From positions 22,366,001 to 22,430,000 of the forward strand of contig WPIO01000001.1 in assembly GCA_009760855.2 (NCBI GenBank): 64,000 nt of DNA, written 5' to 3'. Numbering within the stretch: position 1 is the stretch's first letter; each line of letters starts with the position of its first letter. A program made the translations under genes and the position numbers. The notes under the pieces were generated by a model that was not told where the DNA came from, did no database searches, and saw only the letters and a program-made list of their open reading frames with translations. This stretch comes from Cristatella mucedo (taxonomy: Eukaryota > Bryozoa > Phylactolaemata > Cristatellidae). Below are positions 51,376 through 64,000 of the stretch, piece after piece.

Positions 51376-51934
51376 TTTAGAGGACTAAAGGCTAAACGCA
51401 GCTGAAAAGACATATAGAGACTAAAGGCTGTTAAAAAGGTCAAAATTCACCTAGACGGTCTGCAGATTGTCGAAACTACCTACCGTTTCCCTTTTTAAAA
51501 TCAGTTTTAACTTACTGTGTAGGCACGAACGTGCTTTCTCGGTGACGGACCTCATCTCTTACGGGGAGGCGCTTCCGGCAGCGGCCGACTTTTGACCTCA
51601 ACCTTAATTAGTTAAACGTGAGTGCTTTCTTTGCGTGGGCTCGGCTGCTGTCATTCCTACCAGGTTTTTCACCGGCGGAGTGAAAAATGGGGGGGGGGGT
51701 TGGGGTAGCATTGAATAATCAGCAAAAGCATAAAGCAATAAAACAGACCCAATGAGTAAAAAAAACCTGAGTACGAGGTTGGCTGATCAGCGCGCTCTAC
51801 AAATTCTCAACACACGCAAATGTGAGTGTTTTGGACCTTTGAAGTGCGTCAGTTGCTAGGTGCGAGTCCTGCGCACCCTCTAGTGATCACGCTTTTTCTC
51901 GACCTTGTGTTCTAATGACCATAATAATGATAAT

Positions 51935-52490
51935 AATAATAATAACAATAATAATACATTTGATATAGCACCCTCAGGGAATTCAATCTCTTTCTAGGCA
52001 CTTTACATTCGCCGCAAAGGAAGCACGATCGAATGATTAGTGGTAGCATGTTCAATAAACAACAAGAATAACATGGTTAGGGGGTGACATGCACAGGGTC
52101 AGCATGCATGTTAGTGGCAGCATGCACAGTGTCACTGCGCATAAGCACACAAGGGACGAATCACATGGATCCACTAAATGCTGTGATAGATAGATGAGTT
52201 TTTAATTTCTTTTTCAATGGGGTCAAGTCGGGGGACGTCGTGATGCCAGTCGGAAGTGAGTTCCAGGCTTTGGGAGGATAATAATAATAATAATACATTT
52301 GATATAGCACCCTCAGGGAATTCAATCTCTTTCTAGGCACTTTACATTCGCCGCAAAGGAAGCACGATCGAATGATTAGTGGTAGCATGTTCAATGAACA
52401 ACAAGAATAACATGGTTAGGGGTGACATGCACAGTGTCAACACGCATAAGCACATAAAGGACGAATTACGGAAATCCACTACATGCTGTG
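51935..52490 (-). mobile_element. Two near-identical LINE-A 3' ends in tandem
   Basis: 51955-52085 and 52296-52420 are almost identical over about 125 bp and share private variants such as TGATATAGCACCCTCAGGGA. The second copy begins exactly where the first reaches the TTTGGGAGG codons. A local duplication or a second insertion of the same source. Confidence 0.8.
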
Positions 52491-52764
52491 TCCAGCCACG
52501 AACTATGTAGAAGCTGTGTGGCAGGATATTTGGTTTGAAGAGCACGTAGCGCTTCTTGCACAGCAGAATAAGGAAGGTTGGCTGTTACTGGGATAGATAG
52601 TACAGACAGCTGAGCCGGTGCAAACCTTGCCGGGATCGAGGTTAGTTCAAGGCCGGCTGCAGTCCCCAGCACGCTTTCAGCACGCTCAAGCGAGACCAAG
52701 ATGCACAATTTTCTTGCTATACAAAAACAGCTTGAATTTATTTCATGCACTGTATACCCGTCTA

Positions 52765-53015
52765 GAAATAACTCCACAAAGCCACAGTAGGTAAGCGGAT
52801 CCTACGCTGGAGAATTTTCTATATCGCACTCAAGGCTCAAACGGCTTTCAGTAGGTACTGTAGCCAAAAGACTCCATCTTGCGCAAAAAGAAGAAAATGA
52901 GACGACACATAGCTGAGTCAGGAGGGTAGTCAAGGACGTGAGTAACATTTAAGTAGCAGCTTCGGACGTTGGAAAAGATGTGCCGCCGTTGGCCGCAGAA
53001 GAGAAGATGTCGTCG
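52765..53015 (-). mobile_element. LINE-B 3' end, decayed
   Basis: Plus-sense AACTCCACAAAGCCAC and CTGGAGAATTTTCTATATCG, then the CGGCTTTCAGTAGGTAC and GACTCCATCTTGCGCA blocks match the LINE-B 3' UTR. Confidence 0.65.
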
Positions 53016-53902
53016 CAGCTCTAACTTCTCCGTTTTTAAGACTCAATGGGACACATGCTTCATATGCTTTGGGAAACAGCTCGATTGCGTGCTGGCGCGC
53101 AAAGTTGCACAGGACTGATGAAGAGCAGAGATTTTCCAGTGTACCGCGAACAAAAGATACTATCCTAAATCATTTTACATTTGGAATTTAGACCTTGCTT
53201 AGGGTTTTCTGATTTTCTTGCGTACAACATCAACAGATGCCGCGCGCGATTAGAGACATCGCTCAGAAACAGTTCGCTTCGCGTCGTTAGAAAGCAGGAG
53301 CCGCCGCCGGGCTAACTATTGCTGTGCTGTTCGCTGTGCGCACTCTGGAGCGTGTTACATCGGGAGCGTCGACGCGGGGTAATGAGAATGAGACCAATGT
53401 TACGATGAATCGTCGCGCTGTTTTCTAGTTGGCAACTACTGTCACAATCGATCAGTCGTCGCATCAATAGCTGCAGCATCCGTCTCATTAGCCGAGCTAA
53501 ATTTCGGTCATTAATAATAGCCGTCGATTGCCTATTTGCCGAAGAGGAAATACATTGACATCATTTGCAATTCCACAGATATTAGGTAAACTGTCTAGCT
53601 TGCTGTTCAAATTGCAGACGACTTTACAGCGTACGTCATCACGGACATCGCTTTCGGCTCCAGCCCTTTCGGCTGCAGCGCTCTTGCTCGTTTTCCAAAC
53701 TGACTGGCAAGTCTGCTTTACCCGTGTCAGACTTATGACTGAATGATGATAAGCCTCACACTCATACTCATGGCAAACTTCTTTCTGACTGACAATTCAG
53801 CTATACGTATGACAAGCTTCTGAAGAATTATGAGCTTTCAGTCGTAATAAAAGAAGAGCATGAACACCGGTCTTAATTATGCTAACAAACCAGCTTGAAA
53901 TG
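53016..53902. other. Unassigned intergenic stretch
   Basis: No recognisable gene or repeat. Base composition rises locally around 53220-53400. Confidence 0.35.
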
Positions 53903-53908
53903 ATCGCT

Positions 53909-53985
53909 CGTTTGTAGAAAATGTAAAGCGCCTAGAAAGAGATTGAGTTCTCTGGGAGCGCTTTATCAAATGCATTATTATTGTT
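53909..53985 (+). mobile_element. 77-bp LINE-A tail with target duplication
   Basis: Hairpin AAAGCGCCTAGAAAGAGATT ... GGGAGCGCTTT and a short (ATT)n. Flanked by ATCGCT at 53903-53908 and 53986-53991. Confidence 0.8.
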
Positions 53986-53991
53986 ATCGCT

Positions 53992-54413
53992 GATTGTTTG
54001 CATGAATGGGCATGACATTGCGTAAGGTCACAGGATCCATGCGGGCGTACGCGGCGCTTCACAATGATTGTACGCTAGCACAGAGCCGGGAAGATTAACG
54101 GAATATTATCACTGAATCTACGAAGCTGAAAGTTTGGAGATGGAATCTCGTGTCGACGCTGGTTAGCTTCTTCTTTGGTATTTACTTACTGACATCTTTG
54201 ACGAAAGGCTTTTACTTCGAGTTTCCACATCACGACGCATATTGGCTTCCTCCGTCCATTGTCTATCCTTTATTTTCTGCGATGGCTGCGCACATAAAAA
54301 AAATATATTTGAAGATCTCGTCTAGTTTCTAACCGTAACACCTAGTTAGCAAGATGGAGAATTTTGTTTGAAAACTTATACTTACGTAGTAAATTTTTCT
54401 GGCACCCCTATCT

Positions 54414-54493
<80 letters not shown>

Positions 54494-55599
54494 TTCAATT
54501 GAATTAGATTTCAAGTTAATTTTCAATTTCAACAAAGAGAGTTGATTTTGTCAGTCACATTTATTTACGCAAATTGCGAGGGCTTTCCTCTCATTGACGA
54601 GGGCTCTCCTCTCATTGTTAAGCGTCGGCTCGTGAATTAGCAGCTACTACTGTTTGCGGGAAGAATTCACGTACTCACGCACATTCAAAATCACAGCGGT
54701 TGGTTTCTTTCTGCAAAATTACATGTTCATTAATGGCTGGTGGAAAATAGCTAGCCGCTGGTATCGGGGGACGAAGGCTCAGCTGTTGAGGCCGATACGG
54801 CTGCCTACTGGCATAAGCTTAAATTACTAGTATTTTTTTACGAAATAATTGTTCGCTGTAGTTATTAAACTTAATGTGAGATGAAAAAATAGAGAATAGT
54901 ATTCTCATTCAAAATAAGCCGCACCTGCTTGGTTTTAACAGAGTTGATGCAAGCAATGAGCTCACTTACTGAGCCAAATGGCTGCGTACAATACAGCCGG
55001 TTGAATTATCTCTGAAGCTGCTTTTAGTTTTATTATTTGAAATTTTTTAGCGGGAGCGTTAAAAACAGACTCGCTTGCCTTTTGCACTAACTGAAATGAT
55101 GAGCAGCTTAGGGCAAAATCCAGCTTAAAACATTAGGTACCCCTAAGGCATCACTGATTCTGCGCTCGATGCGTATGCTTCGTCGGACAAATCGACATTG
55201 GTGCTTACTTCAAATTTCACAAAGTGCCAATTATTTCCGGCGAAGGAAAGAAGCAGGCACGCCTAGATAGACGCAAGGAGAAGAAAGGTCATTCGGAGTC
55301 CTCTGGCGCCCGCTGCTGTTCAAACAAACGCGCTTGCTTGTGCACGCATCCGCGCTCGCTCGCGCGAGCTCCAGCATTCCCGTGCACGCGACCACCGTTT
55401 GTCGCCGTAGCAGCTACGCCAATTTTAAGCTCGCAGTAAGCCTGACTTCCCGCTTAACGGTGCGCCGCATTACTCGCCTCAATTGGTATCTACCCGAGAA
55501 AGTTGGTTCTACTGATCGCGGCGCATAGCTGACCCTCCCCAAGCAGGAGCCTGCTGAAGATTTCTGCGGGAATTGGCAGAACCATGAAAGCCGTCAAAA
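53992..55599. other. Intergenic stretch with (GA)n
   Basis: Holds a (GA)n tract (54415-54491). I recognise nothing else in it. Confidence 0.4.
54415..54491. repeat. (GA)n microsatellite
   Basis: About 38 uninterrupted GA units. Confidence 0.97.
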
Positions 55600-56156
55600 T
55601 ACGTCGCAAATTAGTGGCAGCAGGAAAGCAGGGCGGGCGGAAAGAAAGCGCAGCGAGTCAATCGAGCGCCGCTGCTCTGCGGAGTTTCCCCAGCGAGCCA
55701 GCGACCGCTTCCTGAACAGCTGCTGCAGCTGATACACTGCCCGCCTGCCCGCCTGCTGCAGCAGCGTACCCTAGGCAGCCGGGGCAGCTAATTGATTTCG
55801 GGCGCGCCCACTAGAGAATCGTCCGGTCCTCTCGCCTTCTTCCGGTACCGGCTCCTCGTTGCGAGGAGCCCGAGCGACGTCCATCGCGCGCCCTCCCGAA
55901 GGAGGCGAGAGGCGCGCGCACGCGCGAGTCGCTCGCTGCGCCGCTCGCCGAGGTGGACGCAGCGAGCTGCCGACGTGCTGCCCCGGCGCCCGCTGGAGAC
56001 GACGACCGAGTATCCAGCCGAAGTACAGATTGGGAGAGTAAAAAAAAGGCGCCATCCGCGTGGCGGCCAAAAAGAGCGTCAGCGGCGCTGTCGCTCTGGC
56101 TGTCGCTCTGACGCTGGCGAGGACTCAGTGGGCTCGGATGCGATCGAGATCAATCC

Positions 56157-56162
56157 TTTATT
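56157..56162 (-). promoter_or_regulatory. Candidate poly(A) signal for klu-like gene
   Basis: AATAAA on the minus strand, about 1.1 kb past the TAG. It lies where base composition drops from GC-rich to AT-rich. The 56.16-57.26 kb stretch would be 3' UTR. Confidence 0.4.
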
Positions 56163-57257
56163 TCTGCAAGTCAATTTGTGGTGAATAATAATGAAATGAT
56201 CGCTTAAAGCACATATTCAGACATGAGGGCACCCACGTGTACATCTAACGCTGGCGGCGCGCAGACCAGCGAGCGTTTTTAAATCGCAGCAGTGGCAGAG
56301 ATTGCTGCCGCGCGGCGCGACAGTGCTCGTCGTCGCTCGTCTTCGCATTCAAGTGGCGACGGACGAGAATACGAGCGCGACTGACTGACTGGTGCGCCGC
56401 CGCGACCAGTCTCGCTGGCGGAGCTACGGCTACGGAGCGACGTCTAGACGCAATGCGAAATACTCCGTGCAGTCCGCGGCGGTGGCGGCGGCCGCCGCCG
56501 CTCGATGCACTATCAGTACCGCTCGGGTTTTTGCGGCCGCGATACGGCGGCGATCCTGCGGGCTTAGACCAGCTAAGCGGCCAGTTCGCGGACACCTGCG
56601 TGCGACTTCTTTCGCTAGCAGTAGCAGCGACGCCGAAGCTACGCCGACGCCGAAGCCGGCTACACCGCGGCGGGCGGCGGCTGCGTATGGCGTAGCGGCC
56701 GCTGCCGGACCGCCACAGCAATGGCTCCAGGTAGACGTGCATCGTTACAAAAATTAAGGTGAAGCAGATCTAGAAGAAGAAAAAGAAGGGCGACAAAAAA
56801 AGGACTAAGGCGAGGAAGTAGAAGGAGACCCTTAGTAGAAAAATGCGCGTCGCCATTTACAAAAAATATATATAGCCAATCGAATAGCCGGCCGGTCGTC
56901 GCCTCTCCGCCAGGGCCTTCGCACGACCTGCGGCGAGCGGCTGCGACCAGGGGGGGGGGGGAGGGAGAGCAGACGAGGCAGCCGGATACGATAAACGGAG
57001 CATGCCGGTGTTTCAAGATTGCGAAAGCGTGGACGAAGAGCGAAAATGCGGAACGACAACGCGGACTCGCGAGGACGCCGGCGCCGGACGCAGCGGCGAC
57101 TGACGCGCGCGATCGGGCAGCCTGAGATGGAAGCGGCCGAGGCGGAAGCTCGCACGACGAGCGGCTCGACTGAGCGTGCCGCGGAGCGCTCGGGGCGGTA
57201 GAGCGGCCGAGGGCCGAGGCGGAGCGAATCGAGACGTGCTGCGGCCGGCGGCGGCCG

Positions 57258-59864
57258 CTAACCATCCACCGTGCACTTGCCGAGATCGTCGCTCAAGCTG
57301 GACTGGCGCGGCGGCACGCTGGCTTGCACGCGAAGGCTGCTCGCGGACGCCGTCGAGCCGAGACGGGATGGCTGCTGCATCAGCTGCAGCGGCGCCGCGC
57401 CGCCGAAGAGCGTCGTCGCGGTCGGCATCCCAGGGAATTTGATGGTCTTGCAGGCAGAATGAGCGGCGGCGGTACAGGCGTAGGCGTACGCGTAGGCGGC
57501 TGCTGTGACGTCGGCCACCGTCGCCGCCGCCTCCGGTGCGGAGCTGACGCCGCTTGACGGCGTCGAATCGCGGCCGCGCCGTCCTTCCGCGCGCGCAACG
57601 TAGCAGTCGTCTTCCTCTAACTCGAGGCTCGCGTCTTGCCTCACCAGACCGCGCCGCGTCGGCGCCGACGCAGCCGCCGGCGGCGCCGGCGGAAGTGGCG
57701 ACGACGTCGAGCTGCTCGGCCGCTCGCACTGCCGCTCGCTGCCGCTGGCGCCGGCGTCCGACTCGAAGCTGTCGCTGTAGGCGTCGTGCGGCGAGGCCGA
57801 CCTGCTCTTCAGCGCTGCCGCCCCCGCCGGCCGTCCGGAGCAGTCGCTCTCGACGCTCTCGCTGCTCGTCCGCGACCAGGTGGGCGACAGGAGTCGCCTG
57901 GCGGCGGCGGCGGTCAAGGTCACCCCGCCGCTACCGCCGCCGGCACCTGCGGCGACTCCGACGACGGCCAAGCCGTGCCACAACGTTCCGGCTAGCCCGT
58001 CGCGCTGGCGCAGGCCCTCGCCGCGCGGCGGCGGAGGGAGCAGGCGGCGCGCCGCCGCCGTCCACTGAGCCTCTCCGCCGTACGCGGCGGCGGCGGTGAC
58101 GACGGCGGCGGCGGCGGCGCCGGCATTGTCGAAGCTACCCGAGTCGACGCTCGAGTTGGCGCTGCGGCTCGCGCCACCCGACGACGATTCGTACGACTCG
58201 GCGCCGCTGGACAGCGAGCCGCCGCTGCCGCCGCGCTCCGAGCGCAGGTACATGAGCATGCGGCGCCGCTTGGCCTTCAGGTCGCGACCGTGGATGCGCA
58301 CGTGACGCGTGATCATGTCGCGCCGGCAGGCCGAATAGAGGCAGTGCGGGCAGCGGTACGGCCGCTCGCCCGTGTGCGTCCTCTGGTGCGTGTTCAGGTG
58401 GTCGCTGCGGCTGAACAGCTGGCCGCACAGCTGGCACTCGTACGGCTTGAGGCCCGTGTGCAGTCGCATGTGCCGCGTCAGCATGTCGGAGCGCGAGAAC
58501 GCGCGGTCGCACACCTTGCAGCCGTGCAGCCTGCCCACGCCGCCGCCGCCGCCGCCGCCTTGGGCGGAGACGCCGACTTCGGCGGTGGCGGCGACGCCGC
58601 CTTCCAGGGCGACGCTCAGCGAGGCGGCATTCGCTTCCGTTGACGCGTGCTTCGACAGGTGCTTCGCCAGGCTGTCGTAGGCGGGGAACGTCTGCTGACA
58701 GTGCGGGCAGCAGAACGTCGGCGTGCCGGCCAGAACGGGAAAGAGCTCCCTGCTCTCGACCGCGGCGGTGGCGGCGGCTAGCGGCGGCGCGCCGGCGGCC
58801 GCTGCGGCGACGGCGACTGCGCTGCCGCCGGCGACGTTGTCCAACCGGTGGAGCAGCGCGAACGAACCGAGCCTGGAGCCGTGCGCGCTCGCCGAGGCAA
58901 CGCGCTCGTCCGCCGGGCTGGCGCCGCGCTCGTCGGCGGCCACGCTGTCCGAGAACGAGCCGCACCTGACCGCGGCCGCGGCGGCTGGCTGCGCTCGCCG
59001 CACGTACGGGTTGAAGGTTGACGGCTGCTGCGGCGGCGAGGCGACCGCCGCAGCCGCAGCCAGGCGGTACTGTTGATGGTGGCGCTGCTGGGAGCGCACA
59101 GCGAGGACGCCGGCGCCGCCTCCTGGAGCGAGCGCGTTCGGCGGCGCGAGCTGTAGATCGCCGCTGTAGGTGAACCGACCGCTAACGGCGGCGGCGGCGG
59201 CGGCGAGACCGGGAGCGTCGAGCCAGGCGCGCAGCAGGTCGGCGGCGGCGGGCGGAGCTGAGTCATCCGACTCGGACCGGCGCCGCATGTGACGCTCGCG
59301 CGCCCGAGCTTCGAAGATGTGCCTCGTTGCGGTCGCGGCGGCGCGGACGTCCAGCGACGGCCCGGTCGCGCTCAGGTCCAGCGGCCGGTCGCAGTCGTCT
59401 TCGCCGCCGTCGGCGCAGACGCCGCGAACGCGCACCGCGGGGGTCGGGTTGTCAAAGCTCCGCGACCGCTTCGCGTCGTGCCACGGCGCGTATGGGCCGT
59501 CGCCGGCGGCCGCTCGCTCCTCGCTGTATGCCTGATGCAGGAAGCGATGGTGCAGGCACTTTTTGAACTTGCCCGGCTGGCTCCGCAGGTCGATTGCGGC
59601 GCAGCCACCGCCGCCGCGTCCCGCCTCTGCGTCGCCGCCGTCGAGCGCGCTGTCGAGCGACAGACCTCTGGCGGTCAGACCCGCCGCCGACGCCGCCGCC
59701 GTCGGCGACGGTGTCAGCGACGTCTCGTCATTTGGCGTCGACTCGCCGCCGCCGTCGCCGCACGGTGAGTCGCTGGGCGGCGGCGGCTCGATCTTGATCC
59801 TGGGAACGACGAAACTCGCGGCCGCAGCGCCGGCGGCGGCGAAGCCGTCGGCGAGCGAGAGCAT
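57258..59864 (-). CDS. klu: Klumpfuss-like C2H2 zinc-finger transcription factor
   Basis: Single open frame of 868 codons. Four C2H2 fingers are visible: finger 1 near residues 384-406 (FCCPHCQQTF...HLSKH), then a glycine-rich linker, then fingers 2-4 at about 447-525 with HTGLKP and HTGERP linkers. Recognition helices read RSDMLTR, RSDHLNT and RRDMITR. This one-plus-three arrangement and the CRRDMITRH fourth finger are typical of Drosophila Klumpfuss, an EGR/WT1-related nuclear factor used in neuroblast, bristle and cell-death decisions. By the EGR recognition code the three linked fingers should read a GNG-TGG-GNG-type site. The rest is low-complexity Ala, Ser, Gly and Pro, with an N-terminal IKIEPPPPSD patch. 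The ATG at 59864 has G at -3. The frame stays open upstream, so an extra 5' exon is possible. A generic EGR relative is the alternative. Confidence 0.88.
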   Translation of the reverse strand: MLSLADGFAAAGAAAASFVVPRIKIEPPPPSDSPCGDGGGESTPNDETSLTPSPTAAASAAGLTARGLSLDSALDGGDAEAGRGGGGCAAIDLRSQPGKFKKCLHHRFLHQAYSEERAAAGDGPYAPWHDAKRSRSFDNPTPAVRVRGVCADGGEDDCDRPLDLSATGPSLDVRAAATATRHIFEARARERHMRRRSESDDSAPPAAADLLRAWLDAPGLAAAAAAVSGRFTYSGDLQLAPPNALAPGGGAGVLAVRSQQRHHQQYRLAAAAAVASPPQQPSTFNPYVRRAQPAAAAAVRCGSFSDSVAADERGASPADERVASASAHGSRLGSFALLHRLDNVAGGSAVAVAAAAAGAPPLAAATAAVESRELFPVLAGTPTFCCPHCQQTFPAYDSLAKHLSKHASTEANAASLSVALEGGVAATAEVGVSAQGGGGGGGVGRLHGCKVCDRAFSRSDMLTRHMRLHTGLKPYECQLCGQLFSRSDHLNTHQRTHTGERPYRCPHCLYSACRRDMITRHVRIHGRDLKAKRRRMLMYLRSERGGSGGSLSSGAESYESSSGGASRSANSSVDSGSFDNAGAAAAAVVTAAAAYGGEAQWTAAARRLLPPPPRGEGLRQRDGLAGTLWHGLAVVGVAAGAGGGSGGVTLTAAAARRLLSPTWSRTSSESVESDCSGRPAGAAALKSRSASPHDAYSDSFESDAGASGSERQCERPSSSTSSPLPPAPPAAASAPTRRGLVRQDASLELEEDDCYVARAEGRRGRDSTPSSGVSSAPEAAATVADVTAAAYAYAYACTAAAHSACKTIKFPGMPTATTLFGGAAPLQLMQQPSRLGSTASASSLRVQASVPPRQSSLSDDLGKCTVDG

Positions 59865-59994
59865 CTCGGCGCCTCTCCGAGTCGTGGCGTCGTCCCAGGC
59901 GTCGTGACGCGAACGACCCGATCGACTTCGCTCACAGCGAGCCCGACCGTGTGCGTTCCTGAAAGGAAGCGGACGCCACGTGCGTCACGCTGAA

Positions 59995-60056
<62 letters not shown>
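59995..60056. repeat. (CCG)n tract, about 20 units, in predicted klu 5' UTR
   Basis: An uninterrupted 62-bp trinucleotide run that reads CCG in the minus-strand transcript, 130 bp before the start codon. It is inside the leader predicted from the TATA box at 60617. Confidence 0.85.
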
Positions 60057-60059
<3 letters not shown>

Positions 60060-60097
60060 CGACGAAGCGAGCGACGTGTCGTCGTCGTAGCTGCGGG

Positions 60098-60147
60098 CAA
60101 GCCTGAGCAAGCCTGAGCAAGCCTAAGCAAGCCTGAGCAAGCCTGAG
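60098..60147. repeat. Five tandem decamers in predicted klu 5' UTR
   Basis: Five head-to-tail copies of CAAGCCTGAG, the third with one change (CAAGCCTAAG). They sit just upstream of the (CCG)n run. Confidence 0.9.
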
Positions 60148-60616
60148 CGCCGCCAACTGTATCGCCAATGTATGTAATCTCGATTGTAGACCGCTCTCTC
60201 TCGCACTCTTTCGGGGACGTAGCCGCGGGGACGGCGCGCGGCCGCGTTCGCGTGCGATTTGCATCTGATACGAGTCCTTCCTGTGCGTTGTAGCGTATCG
60301 CGCGCGCTCTCTACCGATGTGAATACGATAGCGAAGGCGTCTGCCCGCGACGAGCGGATCAAATCGGCCGTTATCGACCGGCTGCCGGCGTCAGCAGGCA
60401 TGCGCCGGAGGCTGGTCGTCGAGTACTCGACTGACGTGAGCGGAGAGCACCTCTCCCGCCGTCTCCTGCATGTTGCAAAGTGGCGCGATGCGCGGCTCGC
60501 TGTTCACCGGTCGGGGTGCGCTCATAATCGTGCCGCCGCCGCCGCCGCCACGAGGCGCCGCGCCTTCGCCATCCAGTATGACATCCGTCTGCTGGCGACC
60601 GCCAATGCTCGCCGCT

Positions 60617-60623
60617 CTTTATA
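60617..60623 (-). promoter_or_regulatory. TATA box of the klumpfuss-like gene
   Basis: TATAAAG on the minus strand in a GC-rich flank (GGGCTATAAAGAGCGGCG), 753 bp upstream of the start codon. Transcription would begin near 60590, giving a 5' UTR of about 0.7 kb without splicing. It is the only good TATA match in this CpG-rich stretch and has the right strand and position. Confidence 0.6.
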
Positions 60624-60898
60624 GCCCATTCGCGCGCGCGCGCCTCGCCGCATCCGCTCGTACGTCCGAGGCCGAGACTGTTACGTCACGCTTTGAAGCC
60701 GCGACTAGCCTCCGGCGGGGCCGACAAAGCTACCTGCCGGAAGCTTTCTCGTCGGTTCGTCGGTTTTGCTGTCAAATTTCCTGTCTTTATACCGCCGCGT
60801 CTAAAAATACGTAGTGGTATGCCAGCAGCTAGCTTACCATTGGAGGCTGCTGAAGCTAAGGGACGCTCACCTCGGTCAAACAATGCTCTGGCTCCCCA

Positions 60899-60899
<1 letters not shown>

Positions 60900-60960
<61 letters not shown>
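60900..60960. repeat. (CCG)n tract left of the minisatellite
   Basis: About 20 uninterrupted GCC/CCG units, ending 24 bp before the 12-bp minisatellite. Confidence 0.9.
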
Positions 60961-60984
60961 TACGAGGCGTCAGCGAGCGAACGC

Positions 60985-61319
60985 CGGCGGACTGCCCGGC
61001 GGACTGCCCGGCGGACTGCCCGGCGGACTGCCCGGCGGACTGCCCGGCGGACTGCCCGGCGGACTGCCCGGCGGACTGCCGGCGGACTGCCCGGGGGACT
61101 GCCCGGCGGACTGCCCGGCGGACTGCCCGGCGGACTGCCCGGCGGACTGCCCGGCGGACTGCCCGGCGGACTGCCCGGCGGACTGCCCGGCGGACTGCCC
61201 GGCGGACTGCCCGGCGGACTGCCCGGCGGACTGCCCGGCGGACTGCCCGGCGGACTGCCCGGCGGACTGCCCGGCGGACTGCCCGGCGGACTGCCCGGCG
61301 GACTGCCCGGCGGACTGCT
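60985..61319. repeat. 12-bp minisatellite, 28 units
   Basis: 28 head-to-tail copies of CGGCGGACTGCC. The only irregular units are one 11-mer (61081-61091), one with CGGGGG (61092-61103) and a last unit ending CT. As the unit is a multiple of three and contains no stop, all six frames are open, as tetrapeptide repeats such as GLPG, CPAD, TARR, SPPG, AVRR or GQSA. It begins about 360 bp upstream of the klu TATA box. No evidence that it is translated. Confidence 0.95.
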
Positions 61320-61535
61320 GGCGCGGTACCGCCAGAGAGCGCTAGAGGACAGCAACCAGTAGGTAACCAGCCTGCACGCCTTGAAAGTAGTGGGGGGGGG
61401 GGGCGACGACCACCGCCGCTATTGGCAGCCCTCGGTGCGCCGCCCCGGCGAGCTCCGCTGGAGGTAAAATCCGTCGCTGCCCCTCCCCCGCGACCCACTT
61501 TGCTTTCACTGTTGCGTGCAGCGCGTCCTGGCCCT

Positions 61536-61547
61536 GGCGGCGGCGGC

Positions 61548-61625
<78 letters not shown>

Positions 61626-61634
61626 GGCGGCGGC
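61536..61634. repeat. (GGC)n tract right of the minisatellite
   Basis: About 99 bp of GGC units with two GGT variants, 217 bp beyond the minisatellite. Confidence 0.9.
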
Positions 61635-61739
61635 TGACCTGAGAATAGCGCGTACGCCAAGCGCTACCGATCCGATGGCGGCGGCGTAGGCGCCGGAGTA
61701 GGCGCTCGCACACACACACCGGAGCCGTATTTGCTATGC

Positions 61740-64000
<2,261 letters not shown>

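Noticed and set aside
57554-59768. Several plus-strand and alternate-frame ORFs of 60-280 codons opposite klu
   Set aside because: Arg/Ala/Pro-rich shadows caused by extreme GC content. Only the minus-strand frame carries zinc fingers.
60686-61719. Open frames of 125-324 codons on both strands over the repeats, including collagen-like GLPG
   Set aside because: Entirely made of the 12-bp minisatellite and GCC runs. All six frames are open, so openness is no evidence of coding.

Overview
This is nuclear DNA of an invertebrate animal, probably a protostome. Genes are split by GT-AG introns, simple repeats are abundant, and the region is densely seeded with old CR1/L2-type LINEs, tRNA-derived SINEs, Tc1/mariner relics and a fold-back element. 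A klumpfuss-type zinc-finger gene supports a protostome, but I cannot name the species. Nothing in it is bacterial or plasmid-like: no operons, CRISPR arrays or rRNA.

Two protein-coding genes are well supported, both on the minus strand. The first is a GLB1L2-type beta-galactosidase (glycosyl hydrolase family 35). I assembled it as 16 coding exons from 45570 down to 6473. All junctions are GT-AG and phase-consistent, giving 660 residues plus stop, with both catalytic glutamates present. Its introns (158 bp to 6 kb) hold most of the transposable-element debris. The second is a klumpfuss-like (EGR/WT1-related) C2H2 transcription factor, a single 868-codon reading frame at 59864-57258. It lies in a very GC- and CpG-rich block (about 55.6-63.7 kb) with a TATA box at 60617-60623 and many GCC-type repeats.

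Layout: 1-6.5 kb is flanking DNA with LINE and SINE fragments and a (GA)n tract. 6.5-45.6 kb is the beta-galactosidase gene with its TE-filled introns. 45.6-56.1 kb is a patchwork of LINE tails, an orphan repeated protein-family copy (46.6-48.15 kb) and a local duplication (51.9-52.5 kb). 56.1-60.7 kb is the klumpfuss-like gene. 60.9-61.7 kb holds a 28-unit 12-bp minisatellite between (CCG)n and (GGC)n tracts. 61.7-64 kb is CpG-rich flank with a 100-bp (CT)n tract.

The two genes do not obviously work together: one encodes a secreted or lysosomal/membrane glycosidase and the other a nuclear regulator. The repeats give the most to follow up: a fold-back element with arms of roughly 550 bp split by a LINE, LINE 3' tails of 65-191 bp flanked by target-site duplications (one interrupting an otherwise in-frame orphan gene), a LINE tail that supplies the pyrimidine tract of a beta-galactosidase splice acceptor, a clean mariner MITE, and the minisatellite that is open in all six frames.
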